From: an uncultured Oscillospiraceae bacterium
Lineage (GTDB): Bacteria > Bacillota > Clostridia > Oscillospirales > Acutalibacteraceae
Direction of reading: 5' to 3'
NCBI GenBank assembly: GCA_900549825.1
Contig: URQB01000009.1
Coordinates: 43,745-107,744, forward strand
Length of the DNA stretch: 64,000 nucleotides
The position numbers and the translations under genes were made by a program. The notes beneath the pieces were generated by a model that had not been told where the DNA came from, ran no database searches, and was given only the letters and a program-made list of their open reading frames with translations. Below are positions 1 through 7,949 of this stretch, piece by piece. Within the stretch, counting starts at the first letter, position 1. Each line of letters begins with the position of its first letter.

Positions 1-815
1 GCCTTTTCATCGACGATATAGTCGGCGTCTGCCTCTTCCTCGGCGTTCTTTTTGGTATCCTGCTCCTTGATGCGCACCACCTTCAGGCGCTTGGCGAATT
101 CGTTCGCCTGGCGATAGAGGTCCGTGGAGGCGTCGCCCTTGCCGGAGATGATCAACGGCGTGCGCGCCTCGTCGATCAAAATGGAGTCGACCTCGTCGAC
201 GATGCCGAAATTGTGGCCGCGCTGAACTTTCAGCTCTTTATAGGGCACCATGTTGTCGCGCAGGTAATCGAAGCCCATCTCGTTGTTGGTGCCGTATGTG
301 ATATCCGCCGCATAGGCCTCGCGCCGCTCAGCGTCGTTTTTCTCATGTACGATCAGGCCGACTTTCAGCCCCAGGAAGCGGTAAACCTTGCCCATCCACT
401 CCGAGTCACGCCGGGCGAGGTAATCGTTGACCGTGACCACATGCACGCCCTTGCCGGACAGCGCATTGAGATATGCAGGCAGGGTGGCGACGAGCGTTTT
501 GCCTTCACCGGTTTTCATTTCGGCAATGCGGCCCTGATGCAGGATGATGCCGCCGACGACCTGCACGGGGAAATGCTTCATCCCCAATACGCGCCACGAG
601 GCCTCGCGGCAGGCGGCGAAGGCATCCGGCAGGATATCGTCGAGCGTTTCCCCGTTTGCGAGCCGCTCTTTGAGCGCCGGAGTCACTGCCTGCAGCTCCT
701 CATCCGTTTTGGCGGCATAGGTTTCCTCCAGAGCAAGCACCTTGTCCCGCAGGGGAAGGATGCGCTTGACCTCCTTCGCGGAATAGTCGCCAAACAGTTT
801 CTTTAAAAATCCCAT
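1..815 (-). CDS. secA: Preprotein translocase ATPase SecA (N-terminal part, runs off the left edge)
   Basis: SecA is the cytoplasmic motor that drives unfolded preproteins through SecYEG. About 270 N-terminal residues are present. They begin MGFLKKLFGDYSAKEVKR and contain the Walker A region MKTGEGKTLVA, the VNDYLARRD motif, the GTNNEMGFDYLRDNM segment and the DEVDSILIDEARTPLIISG DEAD-type motif, which is diagnostic for SecA. The start is the ATG complementary to 813-815, preceded on the minus strand by a GAGGAGA ribosome binding site. The gene continues leftward out of the window, so the cross-linking domain and C-terminal zinc tail cannot be seen. It is divergent from the metallophosphoesterase gene. 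Confidence 0.97.
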   Translation of the reverse strand, partial: MGFLKKLFGDYSAKEVKRILPLRDKVLALEETYAAKTDEELQAVTPALKERLANGETLDDILPDAFAACREASWRVLGMKHFPVQVVGGIILHQGRIAEMKTGEGKTLVATLPAYLNALSGKGVHVVTVNDYLARRDSEWMGKVYRFLGLKVGLIVHEKNDAERREAYAADITYGTNNEMGFDYLRDNMVPYKELKVQRGHNFGIVDEVDSILIDEARTPLIISGKGDASTDLYRQANEFAKRLKVVRIKEQDTKKNAEEEADADYIVDEK

Positions 816-1134
816 TGTACCAGTCTCCTCAGTATGGTTTTGGAAAAGCCCCTTCTGAATCGGGCAATCCCATCATGCCGCTCCTCTTATCCTCCTAGAG
901 GAAATGGACGGCAGGCATAAAAATCCACAATGTTTTTTCATTATAGCACACTGCCTCGAAAAAATATATAACTTTTTGATGAATTTCCGTTTTGCCGCCA
1001 GGCGTTCAAGTATGGCACGGATTTTCCAATAATTTTCAGATGAAAAGCCCACCGTTCCAATGAGAAAATGCAGATACTGAACCCTGTAAAGGATTGCCGC
1101 AGGGCGATCTGAATTCATAAAAGGAGAGAGCCGT
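816..1134. other. Divergent intergenic region secA / metallophosphoesterase
   Basis: This 319-bp spacer separates two divergent genes. On the minus strand a TATAAT-like -10 (complement of 940-945) sits about 125 bp upstream of secA. I do not see a convincing -35 for it. The plus-strand gene has an AAAGGAGAGAG ribosome binding site just before 1135. The middle is AT-rich. I see no further gene. Confidence 0.5.
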
Positions 1135-3348
1135 ATGAAGGTCAGCCGTCCCGCAAAACGGGCCGTTCCGCTTTGCCTGTGCCTATGCCTGGTTTGCTGC
1201 CTCCTGCCTGCCATTGCCGCTACAACAGGCCGCAGTGCTTCTCCTGCCCCAATCAAGCTCTGCATTCTGTCCGACCTGCACTATCTCTCCGCTTCCGATC
1301 AAGCTACAGCAGCCGGCAGCGACCTGAGGCTATACGGTGAAAGCGTACAGGCGGCGGAAGAAGCGATCGAGGCCGTCATTCGTGAGCGTCCGGATGTACT
1401 GATCCTCACAGGCGATCTGACCAGCAACGGGGAACGGGCCAGCGCCGAAGAGCTGGCGCAGAAGCTGAAAAAGGTGGAGCAAACGGGAATCCGCGTCTTT
1501 GTCATTAATGGCGACAGCGACGTCCGTGACGGCGGGCTTTCACCCTCCGAATTTCGGGAAATTTTCCATGATTATGGTTATGACGGAGCGGACGGCGCCG
1601 CCTATTATCAGCCTGCGAATCCAGGCGCGCTCCATCCCATTCAGGGCGGCCTTTCCTACGCGGTAACGCCCTTGCCGGGCATCCGCCTCCTGATGATCGA
1701 CAACAATGTTTATACAGACGACTGCTCCTCCGCCTCCGGCGGTATGATCTCCGACGGGCTCATGAACTGGATCCTCCGTCAGGTAAAGCAGGCCCGGCAG
1801 AATGGCGAAACACTGATAGCGGGAATGCACCGCCCCGTATTGGCCCATAAATCCGGCACAATCTCTGAAGCCCTGAACGGTGTCATCGACCACGGCACCA
1901 AAATCGCGCAGCGCTTTGCCGACGCAGGCCTCTCCTATTTATTTACCGGGCACATGCACGAAACGGACGTTGCAAAATATACCTCTCCAAAGGGAAACTG
2001 GCTGCTGGACATGGAAACCGGTTCTCTCGTAACCTACGGCGCGCCAATCCGCACCGCAACGATAGAAGGCACGCAGATCTCCCTGCATGCAGAGAGTGTG
2101 AAAGAAATCACGTGGCAGGGCAAGCGGATCGATTACCAGGAGCACCTGCGGCAGAGCCTCTTTTCGGATACAGCCTTCGCCAGCTATGCGATGCGCTTCT
2201 TAGATGGCCCGCTGGGAACGCTGGAAACGGACGGGCTCAAAAAAGGCATCGAACAAATCGCCAAAACCGGCGATCTCGATTCCATGATCCAAAAAGCGAT
2301 CCAATCTGCGCTGCAGAAGCCGCTCTCCCTGGATCTCGGCGGGAACCTGAATTTGCAGCTCCGGCTCGACGGCACAGATGCCGTCACGATCGAGAGCTCC
2401 GCCTCTTTCCTTCTGCCTGCCCTGCATCTTTCCATTTCTGAAAACCTGATCCCTATGGTGCACGATTTATTCTCTCAAATCGAAACGCAATGGCTGGCAA
2501 AGGACGCTTCCGGCAAAAGCCCCCTGCGAAGAGAGACAGAGCAGATCGTCTCAAAGCTCTGCGCAAGCGTTCTTTCGGAATCCTCGAATGGTCAACGCTA
2601 CACAGTCAATGATTTCCTGACGGATATGATGCTCGCCCACAGCGTTGGGCAGGAATCTCCCGATGAGCGCGCCTGCGCGCTTCTGGAGCAGCTGAACCCG
2701 GCGCTGACACGCGCACTGCTCACAGAGCAGGTTCTCCCCGCTGCCGCTTCGCTTGGCCAAAAGATTCTGAACAGCCTGAAGCTGGATACCTCCTTTCTCT
2801 CTGCCAACGCGGGCGCGCTATGGAAGCCCGCGCTGGGATTGATTTCCTCCACGCGTGCAGGCACCCTGGCAAAGCTTGCCGGGTTCTCCGCCTCGGGCAC
2901 TCTGCAAAAAGCCTTAACGGAGGAGCGTGTTCGCCGGATTGGCACGGCTGTTTCCGGCCTCGCCTCCGGGTTTTATGTGGATACGGAAGGGCTGGACGAC
3001 CGGGTAGACGGCACCGGGGTGCGGTATACGGACGGAAACGGCGTTTTCCTGACAGAAACCGCAGCTGCGCCCTCCATGCCGGAGAGTGCGGTAGCTTCGC
3101 AGGAGCCCGGCTCCACCGGTATGCAGCTCACATCCCAGGCCGAAGAACAACCCGCCCCGTCTTCCGAGGGCACGTCCCAATCGGAGGAAACCGATCATTT
3201 CTCGTATCCTTCCACCGCCCACCGCCCGTCTGCTCCCTCAAAAGCCGCTGAGCCTGCCGCCGGAGCCCCCTTCGCCACCGTGACGCTCCCGGCCATTCTC
3301 TTTATGGCGGCCGCAGCCTTCGCTGTATCCGACTACCGGCGCTTCTGA
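1135..3348 (+). CDS. Secreted, membrane-anchored calcineurin-like metallophosphoesterase
   Basis: This is a 737-residue predicted extracytoplasmic phosphoesterase; its substrate is not evident. A signal peptide occupies residues 1-30 (basic start, then Leu/Cys-rich core, AIAA cleavage area). The metallophosphatase signature follows in order: SDLHYL (D47, H49), LTGDLTSNGE, NGDSD, GMHRP and TGHMHETD, matching the D-x-H / GD / GNxD-like / H / GHxH set that binds two metal ions. Residues about 330-630 are a helical extension of unknown role. A Ser/Pro/Glu-rich linker and a C-terminal hydrophobic helix ending SDYRRF suggest a membrane anchor. No sortase LPxTG motif is seen. A consensus ribosome binding site supports the start. 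Cell-envelope or nucleotide phosphatase roles are both possible. Confidence 0.85.
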   Translation: MKVSRPAKRAVPLCLCLCLVCCLLPAIAATTGRSASPAPIKLCILSDLHYLSASDQATAAGSDLRLYGESVQAAEEAIEAVIRERPDVLILTGDLTSNGERASAEELAQKLKKVEQTGIRVFVINGDSDVRDGGLSPSEFREIFHDYGYDGADGAAYYQPANPGALHPIQGGLSYAVTPLPGIRLLMIDNNVYTDDCSSASGGMISDGLMNWILRQVKQARQNGETLIAGMHRPVLAHKSGTISEALNGVIDHGTKIAQRFADAGLSYLFTGHMHETDVAKYTSPKGNWLLDMETGSLVTYGAPIRTATIEGTQISLHAESVKEITWQGKRIDYQEHLRQSLFSDTAFASYAMRFLDGPLGTLETDGLKKGIEQIAKTGDLDSMIQKAIQSALQKPLSLDLGGNLNLQLRLDGTDAVTIESSASFLLPALHLSISENLIPMVHDLFSQIETQWLAKDASGKSPLRRETEQIVSKLCASVLSESSNGQRYTVNDFLTDMMLAHSVGQESPDERACALLEQLNPALTRALLTEQVLPAAASLGQKILNSLKLDTSFLSANAGALWKPALGLISSTRAGTLAKLAGFSASGTLQKALTEERVRRIGTAVSGLASGFYVDTEGLDDRVDGTGVRYTDGNGVFLTETAAAPSMPESAVASQEPGSTGMQLTSQAEEQPAPSSEGTSQSEETDHFSYPSTAHRPSAPSKAAEPAAGAPFATVTLPAILFMAAAAFAVSDYRRF

Positions 3349-3434
3349 GCCGCCTTTGTATCGCCGCGACCGGGCTCTTCGCCAGTGTGACAGTTTTTTA
3401 ACAATCTTTTCCCTCAGGTTTAGGCCCTTTGCTA

Positions 3435-3462
3435 CTTGCAAATTATTCCGTCGTGTTATACA
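3435..3462 (+). promoter_or_regulatory. Candidate promoter for pgk
   Basis: CTTGCA and TATACA are separated by 16 bp, about 125 bp upstream of the pgk start. The -10 is good and the -35 is only partial, so this is tentative. Confidence 0.35.
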
Positions 3463-3586
3463 ATGTTTACCGCATAAATATAGAAAAGAAAAGCTCAAAA
3501 CAGATGTAAAACACGGGTTGGGGAGCTTTGGCTGTATTTCTCCTTGAGGGGCCCGGTACCCGCCCAGACGAAAGGAATGGTCATTT

Positions 3587-4777
3587 ATGAACGCACTGAA
3601 CAAAAAAACGATCGAGGATATCGACGTAGCAGGCAAAAAGGTGCTCGTTCGCTGCGACTTCAACGTACCGCTCAAAGACGGCGCGATCACCAGCGACAAG
3701 CGCATTGTCTCCTCCCTTCCCACGATCCAATATCTGCTCGACCACAATGCAAAGGTCATCCTCTGCTCCCACCTCGGCCGCCCGAAGGGCGAGGTCAATC
3801 CCGAATTTTCACTCGCTCCTGTGGCAAAGCGTCTTTCCGAGCTGCTGGGCAAGGAAGTAAAAATGGCTGCAGACGTGGTCGGCGAGAGCGCGCAGTCGCT
3901 TGCCTCCTCCCTGCAGGAGGGCGAAGCAATGCTGCTGGAAAACGTCCGCTTTGAAAAGGGCGAAACCAAAAATGATCCTGAACTGAGCAAGAAGTTTGCA
4001 GCTCTGGCCGAGATCTTTGTCAACGACGCCTTCGGCTCCGCGCACCGCGCGCACTGCTCCACGACCGGCGTTGCCGACCATCTTCCGGCCGTGTGCGGCT
4101 ATCTGATCCAGAAGGAAATCTCCGTCATGGGCGGTGCGCTTGCTGATCCGAAGCGCCCGTTCGTCGCCATCCTCGGCGGCGCGAAGGTTTCCGATAAGAT
4201 CGGCGTGATTACCAACCTCATCGACAAGGTCGATACGCTCATCATCGGCGGCGGCATGGCCTACACCTTCTTCAAAGCGCTCGGCCATCCGATCGGCACC
4301 TCCATCTGCGAGGAGGATAAAGTCGACCTTGCAGGTGAAATGATGCAGAAGGCCAAGGAGAAAGGCATTAAGTTCCTCATCCCGGTCGACAATAAGGTCG
4401 GCAAGGAATACAAGCCGGATACGGAGGCCATGGTAGTCGATTCTGACGACCTGCCGGACGGCTGGATGGGCCTTGATATCGGGCCGCGCACCGAGCAGCT
4501 CTTTGCAGATGCGATCAAGGGTGCGGGCACCGTTGTCTGGAACGGCCCGATGGGTGTTTCTGAGTGGGAGAATTTCGCGAACGGTACCATCGCGGTGGCA
4601 AAAGCGGTTGCGGACAGCGGCGCGATCTCCATCATTGGCGGCGGTGATTCCGCGGCGGCCGTGCAGAAGCTCGGCTTTGCCGATAAGATGACGCACATCT
4701 CCACCGGCGGCGGCGCTTCCCTCGAATTCCTCGAGGGCAAGGAGCTTCCCGGCATCGCATGCCTCAACGATAAATAA
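3587..4777 (+). CDS. pgk: Phosphoglycerate kinase
   Basis: The enzyme transfers phosphate from 1,3-bisphosphoglycerate to ADP, giving 3-phosphoglycerate and ATP in glycolysis. At 396 residues it has the normal bacterial length. Visible family features are the N-terminal KVLVRCDFNVPL substrate-binding segment, SHLGRPKG, the NDAFGSAHRAH segment, LGGAKVSDKIGV, the GGGMAYTF region, and the C-terminal nucleotide site WNGPMGVSE with GGGDSAAAV and STGGGASLEFLEGK. An AAAGGA ribosome binding site lies upstream. It is the first gene of a pgk-tpiA-gpmI run, so three successive or nearby lower-glycolysis steps are co-located. Confidence 0.98.
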   Translation: MNALNKKTIEDIDVAGKKVLVRCDFNVPLKDGAITSDKRIVSSLPTIQYLLDHNAKVILCSHLGRPKGEVNPEFSLAPVAKRLSELLGKEVKMAADVVGESAQSLASSLQEGEAMLLENVRFEKGETKNDPELSKKFAALAEIFVNDAFGSAHRAHCSTTGVADHLPAVCGYLIQKEISVMGGALADPKRPFVAILGGAKVSDKIGVITNLIDKVDTLIIGGGMAYTFFKALGHPIGTSICEEDKVDLAGEMMQKAKEKGIKFLIPVDNKVGKEYKPDTEAMVVDSDDLPDGWMGLDIGPRTEQLFADAIKGAGTVVWNGPMGVSEWENFANGTIAVAKAVADSGAISIIGGGDSAAAVQKLGFADKMTHISTGGGASLEFLEGKELPGIACLNDK

Positions 4778-4787
4778 GCAACTTTTC

Positions 4788-4819
4788 ACAGGGCGGAAAA
4801 TCGATATCCGCCCTGTTTG
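4788..4819 (+). terminator. Hairpin between pgk and tpiA
   Basis: ACAGGGCGGA and TCCGCCCTGT form a perfect 10-bp stem directly after pgk. Only TTT follows the stem, so it may be a partial terminator or a processing and stability hairpin within the operon. Confidence 0.6.
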
Positions 4820-4857
4820 GCTGTATCATCATCTAGAAAAAGGAGATTATAATAACT

Positions 4858-5625
4858 ATGAACAAACAGCTCCGCAAGGCCGTCATCGCCGGCAACTGGA
4901 AAATGAACAAAACCCCCGCCCAGACCACGGCTCTGGTTGAGGAAATGAAGCCCCTCGTGAAGGACGCGGGCTGCGACGTTGTCATTTGCGTGCCCTATGT
5001 GGACCTTCAGACGGCGCTGGAGGCCACAAAGGGCTCCAATATCAAGGTTGGCGCCGAAAACTGCCACTGGGAAAAGAGCGGCGCTTACACGGGTGAAATC
5101 TCCACAGAGATGCTTACGGAGATGGGCGTGGAATACGTCGTCATCGGCCACAGCGAGCGCCGCACCTATTTCGGCGAGACGGATGCGACCGTTCAGAAGC
5201 GCGTGCGCGCGGCACTGGATGCTGGCCTCACTGTGATTCTCTGCGTGGGCGAGACGCTTGAGCAGCGCGAGCAGGGCATCACCTTTGAAATCGTCGGCAT
5301 GCAGACGAAGGTCGCCCTCGGCGGCGTTTCGAAGGACGAGCTTTCCCGCGTGATCATCGCTTACGAGCCTGTCTGGGCAATCGGCACGGGCCGTACCGCC
5401 ACGGCGGAGCAGGCCAACGAAGTGAATCACTACATCCGCACCGTGATCGCCGGACTCTATGACAACGCGGCGGCGGACGCCTTCGTCGTCCAGTACGGCG
5501 GCTCGATGAACGCCAAAAACGCGGCGGAGCTGCTGGCTCAGCCGGATGTCGACGGCGGCCTCATCGGCGGCGCTTCCCTGAAGGCCGCGGATTTCTCAGA
5601 GATCGTCAAAGCGGCTTCCAAATAA
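4858..5625 (+). CDS. tpiA: Triosephosphate isomerase
   Basis: This enzyme interconverts dihydroxyacetone phosphate and glyceraldehyde 3-phosphate. The 255-residue protein is full length. It carries the NWKMNKTP N-terminal segment with catalytic Lys, the electrophile His in IGHSERR, the catalytic Glu in the AYEPVWAIGTG signature just before mobile loop 6, and the phosphate-binding YGGSMN and GGLIGGASL loops. An AAAGGAG ribosome binding site precedes the start. It lies 80 bp after pgk in the same direction. Confidence 0.98.
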   Translation: MNKQLRKAVIAGNWKMNKTPAQTTALVEEMKPLVKDAGCDVVICVPYVDLQTALEATKGSNIKVGAENCHWEKSGAYTGEISTEMLTEMGVEYVVIGHSERRTYFGETDATVQKRVRAALDAGLTVILCVGETLEQREQGITFEIVGMQTKVALGGVSKDELSRVIIAYEPVWAIGTGRTATAEQANEVNHYIRTVIAGLYDNAAADAFVVQYGGSMNAKNAAELLAQPDVDGGLIGGASLKAADFSEIVKAASK

Positions 5626-5743
5626 AGATTACAGCTGTCAGACGTCAGATTTCAGATATCGCATCCGGAAGCGGCGCTCTTTATGCGCACTTTTTCTGCG
5701 GTCTGTTGGCTGGCGTCTGTTGTCTGATACGGAGGAACCTTTT

Positions 5744-7282
5744 ATGAAAAAACCCCTTGTCTTATGCATTATGGATGGCTTCGGCCACAATCCTTCCGAT
5801 TATGGAAATGCCATCACGGCGGCGAAAACGCCCCGGCTCGATCAGCTCATGGCTCAGTGCCCGATGACCTATATCGGCGCTTCCGGCATGGATGTCGGCC
5901 TTCCGGACGGGCAGATGGGCAATAGCGAGGTTGGCCACACGAATATCGGCGCGGGCCGCGTCGTCTATCAGGAGCTCACGCGCATTTCCAAATCCATTGC
6001 AGACGGCGACTTTTTTGAAAATCCCGCCCTCACCGGCGCGGTAAAGGCCGCCATCGAAAAGAATGCCTCCCTTCACCTGATTGGCCTGATGTCCGACGGC
6101 GGCGTCCACAGCCATAATACGCACCTCTGGGCACTTGTTGAGCTGGCAAAGCGCATGGGTCTCAAAAAAGTCTATGTCCACTGTCTGCTTGACGGCCGCG
6201 ACGTGCCCCCCACCTCCGGCGCGGAATTCGTCGCAGAGTGTGGGAAGAAGCTAAAAGAAATCGGCGCTGGCAAAATTGCCACGGTCATGGGCCGCTACTA
6301 TGCGATGGACCGCGACAACCGCTGGGAGCGCGTGGAGAAGGCCTATGCCGCCATGGTATACGGCGAGGGGATCCAGGCAGACGATCCGGTGGCCGCCATC
6401 AAAAAATCCTATGAAGAGATCGATGCGGAGGGCAAAAACATCACGGATGAATTTGTCGTCCCCACGGTTTGCTCGCAGGACGCGGATGCCCGCATCAAGG
6501 CAGACGACAGCGTCATCTTCTTCAATTTCCGCCCGGATCGCGCGCGGGAGATCACCCGCACGCTCGTCGATCCGGACTTCAGTGGATTTACGCGCAAAAA
6601 CGGCTTTTTCCCGCTGCACTATGTCTGCATGACGCAGTATGACGCGACCATGCCAAATGTCGACATCGCCTTCCGGCCGGAATCCCTGGATAACACCTTC
6701 GGCGAATACCTCTCCAGCCTCGGCAAAACGCAGCTGCGCATCGCGGAAACGGAAAAATACGCGCATGTCACCTTCTTTTTCAACGGCGGCGTAGAGAAAA
6801 CCTTCCCCGGTGAGGACCGTGTGCTCGTTCCCTCCCCGAAGGTCGCCACCTATGACCTGCAGCCGGAGATGAGCGCGCCCGAGGTGACGGATCAGGTCGT
6901 CGAGCGGATTCTCAGCGGCAAGTACGATGCCGTGATTCTGAACTTTGCCAACTGCGATATGGTCGGCCACACCGGTGTATTCGAGGCCGCCGTCAAGGCG
7001 GTGGAAACGGTCGATACCTGCGTGGGCCGTGTTGTTGACGCGGTGGCGCAGATGGGCGGCGCAATGCTCATCACGGCGGACCACGGCAACGCGGACAAAA
7101 TGTATGAGCCGGACGGCTCCCCCTTCACCGCGCATACGACGAACCCGGTTCCCTTCATCGTCGCTGGCTACCCCTGCGAGCTGCGCGAGGGCGGCCGCCT
7201 GTGCGATATCGCGCCGACCATGCTCAAAATCATGGGAATTCCACAGCCGAAGGAAATGACGGGAGAGAGCATCATCAAATAA
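5744..7282 (+). CDS. gpmI: 2,3-bisphosphoglycerate-independent phosphoglycerate mutase
   Basis: The enzyme converts 3-phosphoglycerate to 2-phosphoglycerate using two Mn ions and a phosphoserine intermediate. The start at 5744 (MKKPLVLCIMDGFG) follows a GGAGG site; an upstream in-frame ATG at 5720 lacks one. Family features are the metal-binding Asp in CIMDGFG, the phosphorylated Ser in GQMGNSEVGHTNIGAG, the HCLLDGRDVPP segment, FFNFRPDRARE, NFANCDMVGHTG and the second metal cluster TADHGNADKM. The 512-residue length is standard. It is the third gene of the glycolysis run. Confidence 0.98.
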   Translation: MKKPLVLCIMDGFGHNPSDYGNAITAAKTPRLDQLMAQCPMTYIGASGMDVGLPDGQMGNSEVGHTNIGAGRVVYQELTRISKSIADGDFFENPALTGAVKAAIEKNASLHLIGLMSDGGVHSHNTHLWALVELAKRMGLKKVYVHCLLDGRDVPPTSGAEFVAECGKKLKEIGAGKIATVMGRYYAMDRDNRWERVEKAYAAMVYGEGIQADDPVAAIKKSYEEIDAEGKNITDEFVVPTVCSQDADARIKADDSVIFFNFRPDRAREITRTLVDPDFSGFTRKNGFFPLHYVCMTQYDATMPNVDIAFRPESLDNTFGEYLSSLGKTQLRIAETEKYAHVTFFFNGGVEKTFPGEDRVLVPSPKVATYDLQPEMSAPEVTDQVVERILSGKYDAVILNFANCDMVGHTGVFEAAVKAVETVDTCVGRVVDAVAQMGGAMLITADHGNADKMYEPDGSPFTAHTTNPVPFIVAGYPCELREGGRLCDIAPTMLKIMGIPQPKEMTGESIIK

Positions 7283-7326
7283 GCAGGCATTGTCTGCTCT
7301 TTCAGTGTTTTCTTTGCCCTGTAAAA

Positions 7327-7360
7327 AACGCCTCGTTCCATTTCGGTGGAACGAGGCGTT
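7327..7360 (-). terminator. Strong hairpin downstream of gpmI, T-run on the minus strand
   Basis: AACGCCTCGTTCCA pairs perfectly with TGGAACGAGGCGTT around a 6-nt loop. On the minus strand the stem is followed by TTTTTT, so it should stop transcripts arriving from the GH18 gene side. On the plus strand it still forms the first hairpin after gpmI. Confidence 0.75.
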
Positions 7361-7498
7361 CCAGCCTGTCGAAAAAGGGATATCGTTTTATCAAAATGCA
7401 CGAGAAAGCTGTTCAGCGAACCTTCCCAAACGCAACGCCTCACGGCGTTTCAAACATGGAAAGGGTTCCTCACCGAGCCACGCAGATCGTTGCTGCGG

Positions 7499-7553
7499 GT
7501 GCTGCCTCGGCATCGCCCTCAAAACCGTTGTTGCCCCTGTTCACTGATGCTAT
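7499..7553 (+). repeat. Dispersed repeat family, copy A (truncated)
   Basis: This segment reads GCCTCGGCATCGCCCTCAAA and then CGTTGTTGCCCCTGTTCACT with GATGCTAT. It matches the terminal part of the repeats at 13600-13815 and 63882-64000. Only about 55 bp of one end is recognisable. The decayed Cys-rich gene follows immediately. Confidence 0.75.
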
Positions 7554-7843
7554 GGTTTCCCGACTGAACCGGACGCTTTATAAAGGCCGCCAGTTCGCAA
7601 AGAACTATGAGGAGGCTCCTGGGCTGGATGAAGCGGATTTTCAGCGGATGAAAAGGCAGATGGGAAATCACCTACCATAAATATCTGAAGCGTTTTTACC
7701 GGGTTTCCCATCAAAGGCTGAGCTGCGAAAACTGTGATCTGGCGGCCTGCAAGAACCGCCACAAGCGTCGGTTCCATCCATCATTATGCGAGGCATACCT
7801 GCGGGAACGGGAAAAAGCCGGCACAAACGCACGCGATTTTTGA
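7553..7843 (+). pseudogene. Frameshifted remnant of a small Cys-rich protein gene
   Basis: Two adjoining reading frames look like one broken gene. The first reads VSRLNRTLYKGRQFAKNYEE through ADFQRMKRQ and stops at 7680. The neighbouring frame continues ITYHKYLKRFYRVSHQRL, then a CENCDLAACKNRHKRRF segment and a further Cys, and stops at 7843. The C-x2-C-x5-C-x13-C spacing suggests a small metal-binding module. I do not recognise the family. There is no credible start codon with a ribosome binding site, because the repeat copy abuts the 5' end. A single base gained or lost near 7660 would explain the frame change. Confidence 0.5.
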
Positions 7844-7889
7844 AGAACAGCGGAGGCCAGAACGAGTGGAATAAAAATTGCAGGCGTAA

Positions 7890-7927
7890 CAAAGCAACGC
7901 GGGCCATCCAGTGCCCGCGTTGCTTTG
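7890..7927 (-). terminator. Perfect 15-bp stem-loop after the GH18 gene
   Basis: CAAAGCAACGCGGGC pairs with GCCCGCGTTGCTTTG around an 8-nt loop, 23 bp beyond the stop of the GH18 gene. There is no clean T-run on the minus strand. It may act together with the T-rich hairpin at 7327-7360. Confidence 0.6.
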
Positions 7928-7949
7928 CTGGTCCAATCTTTCTTCTTTT

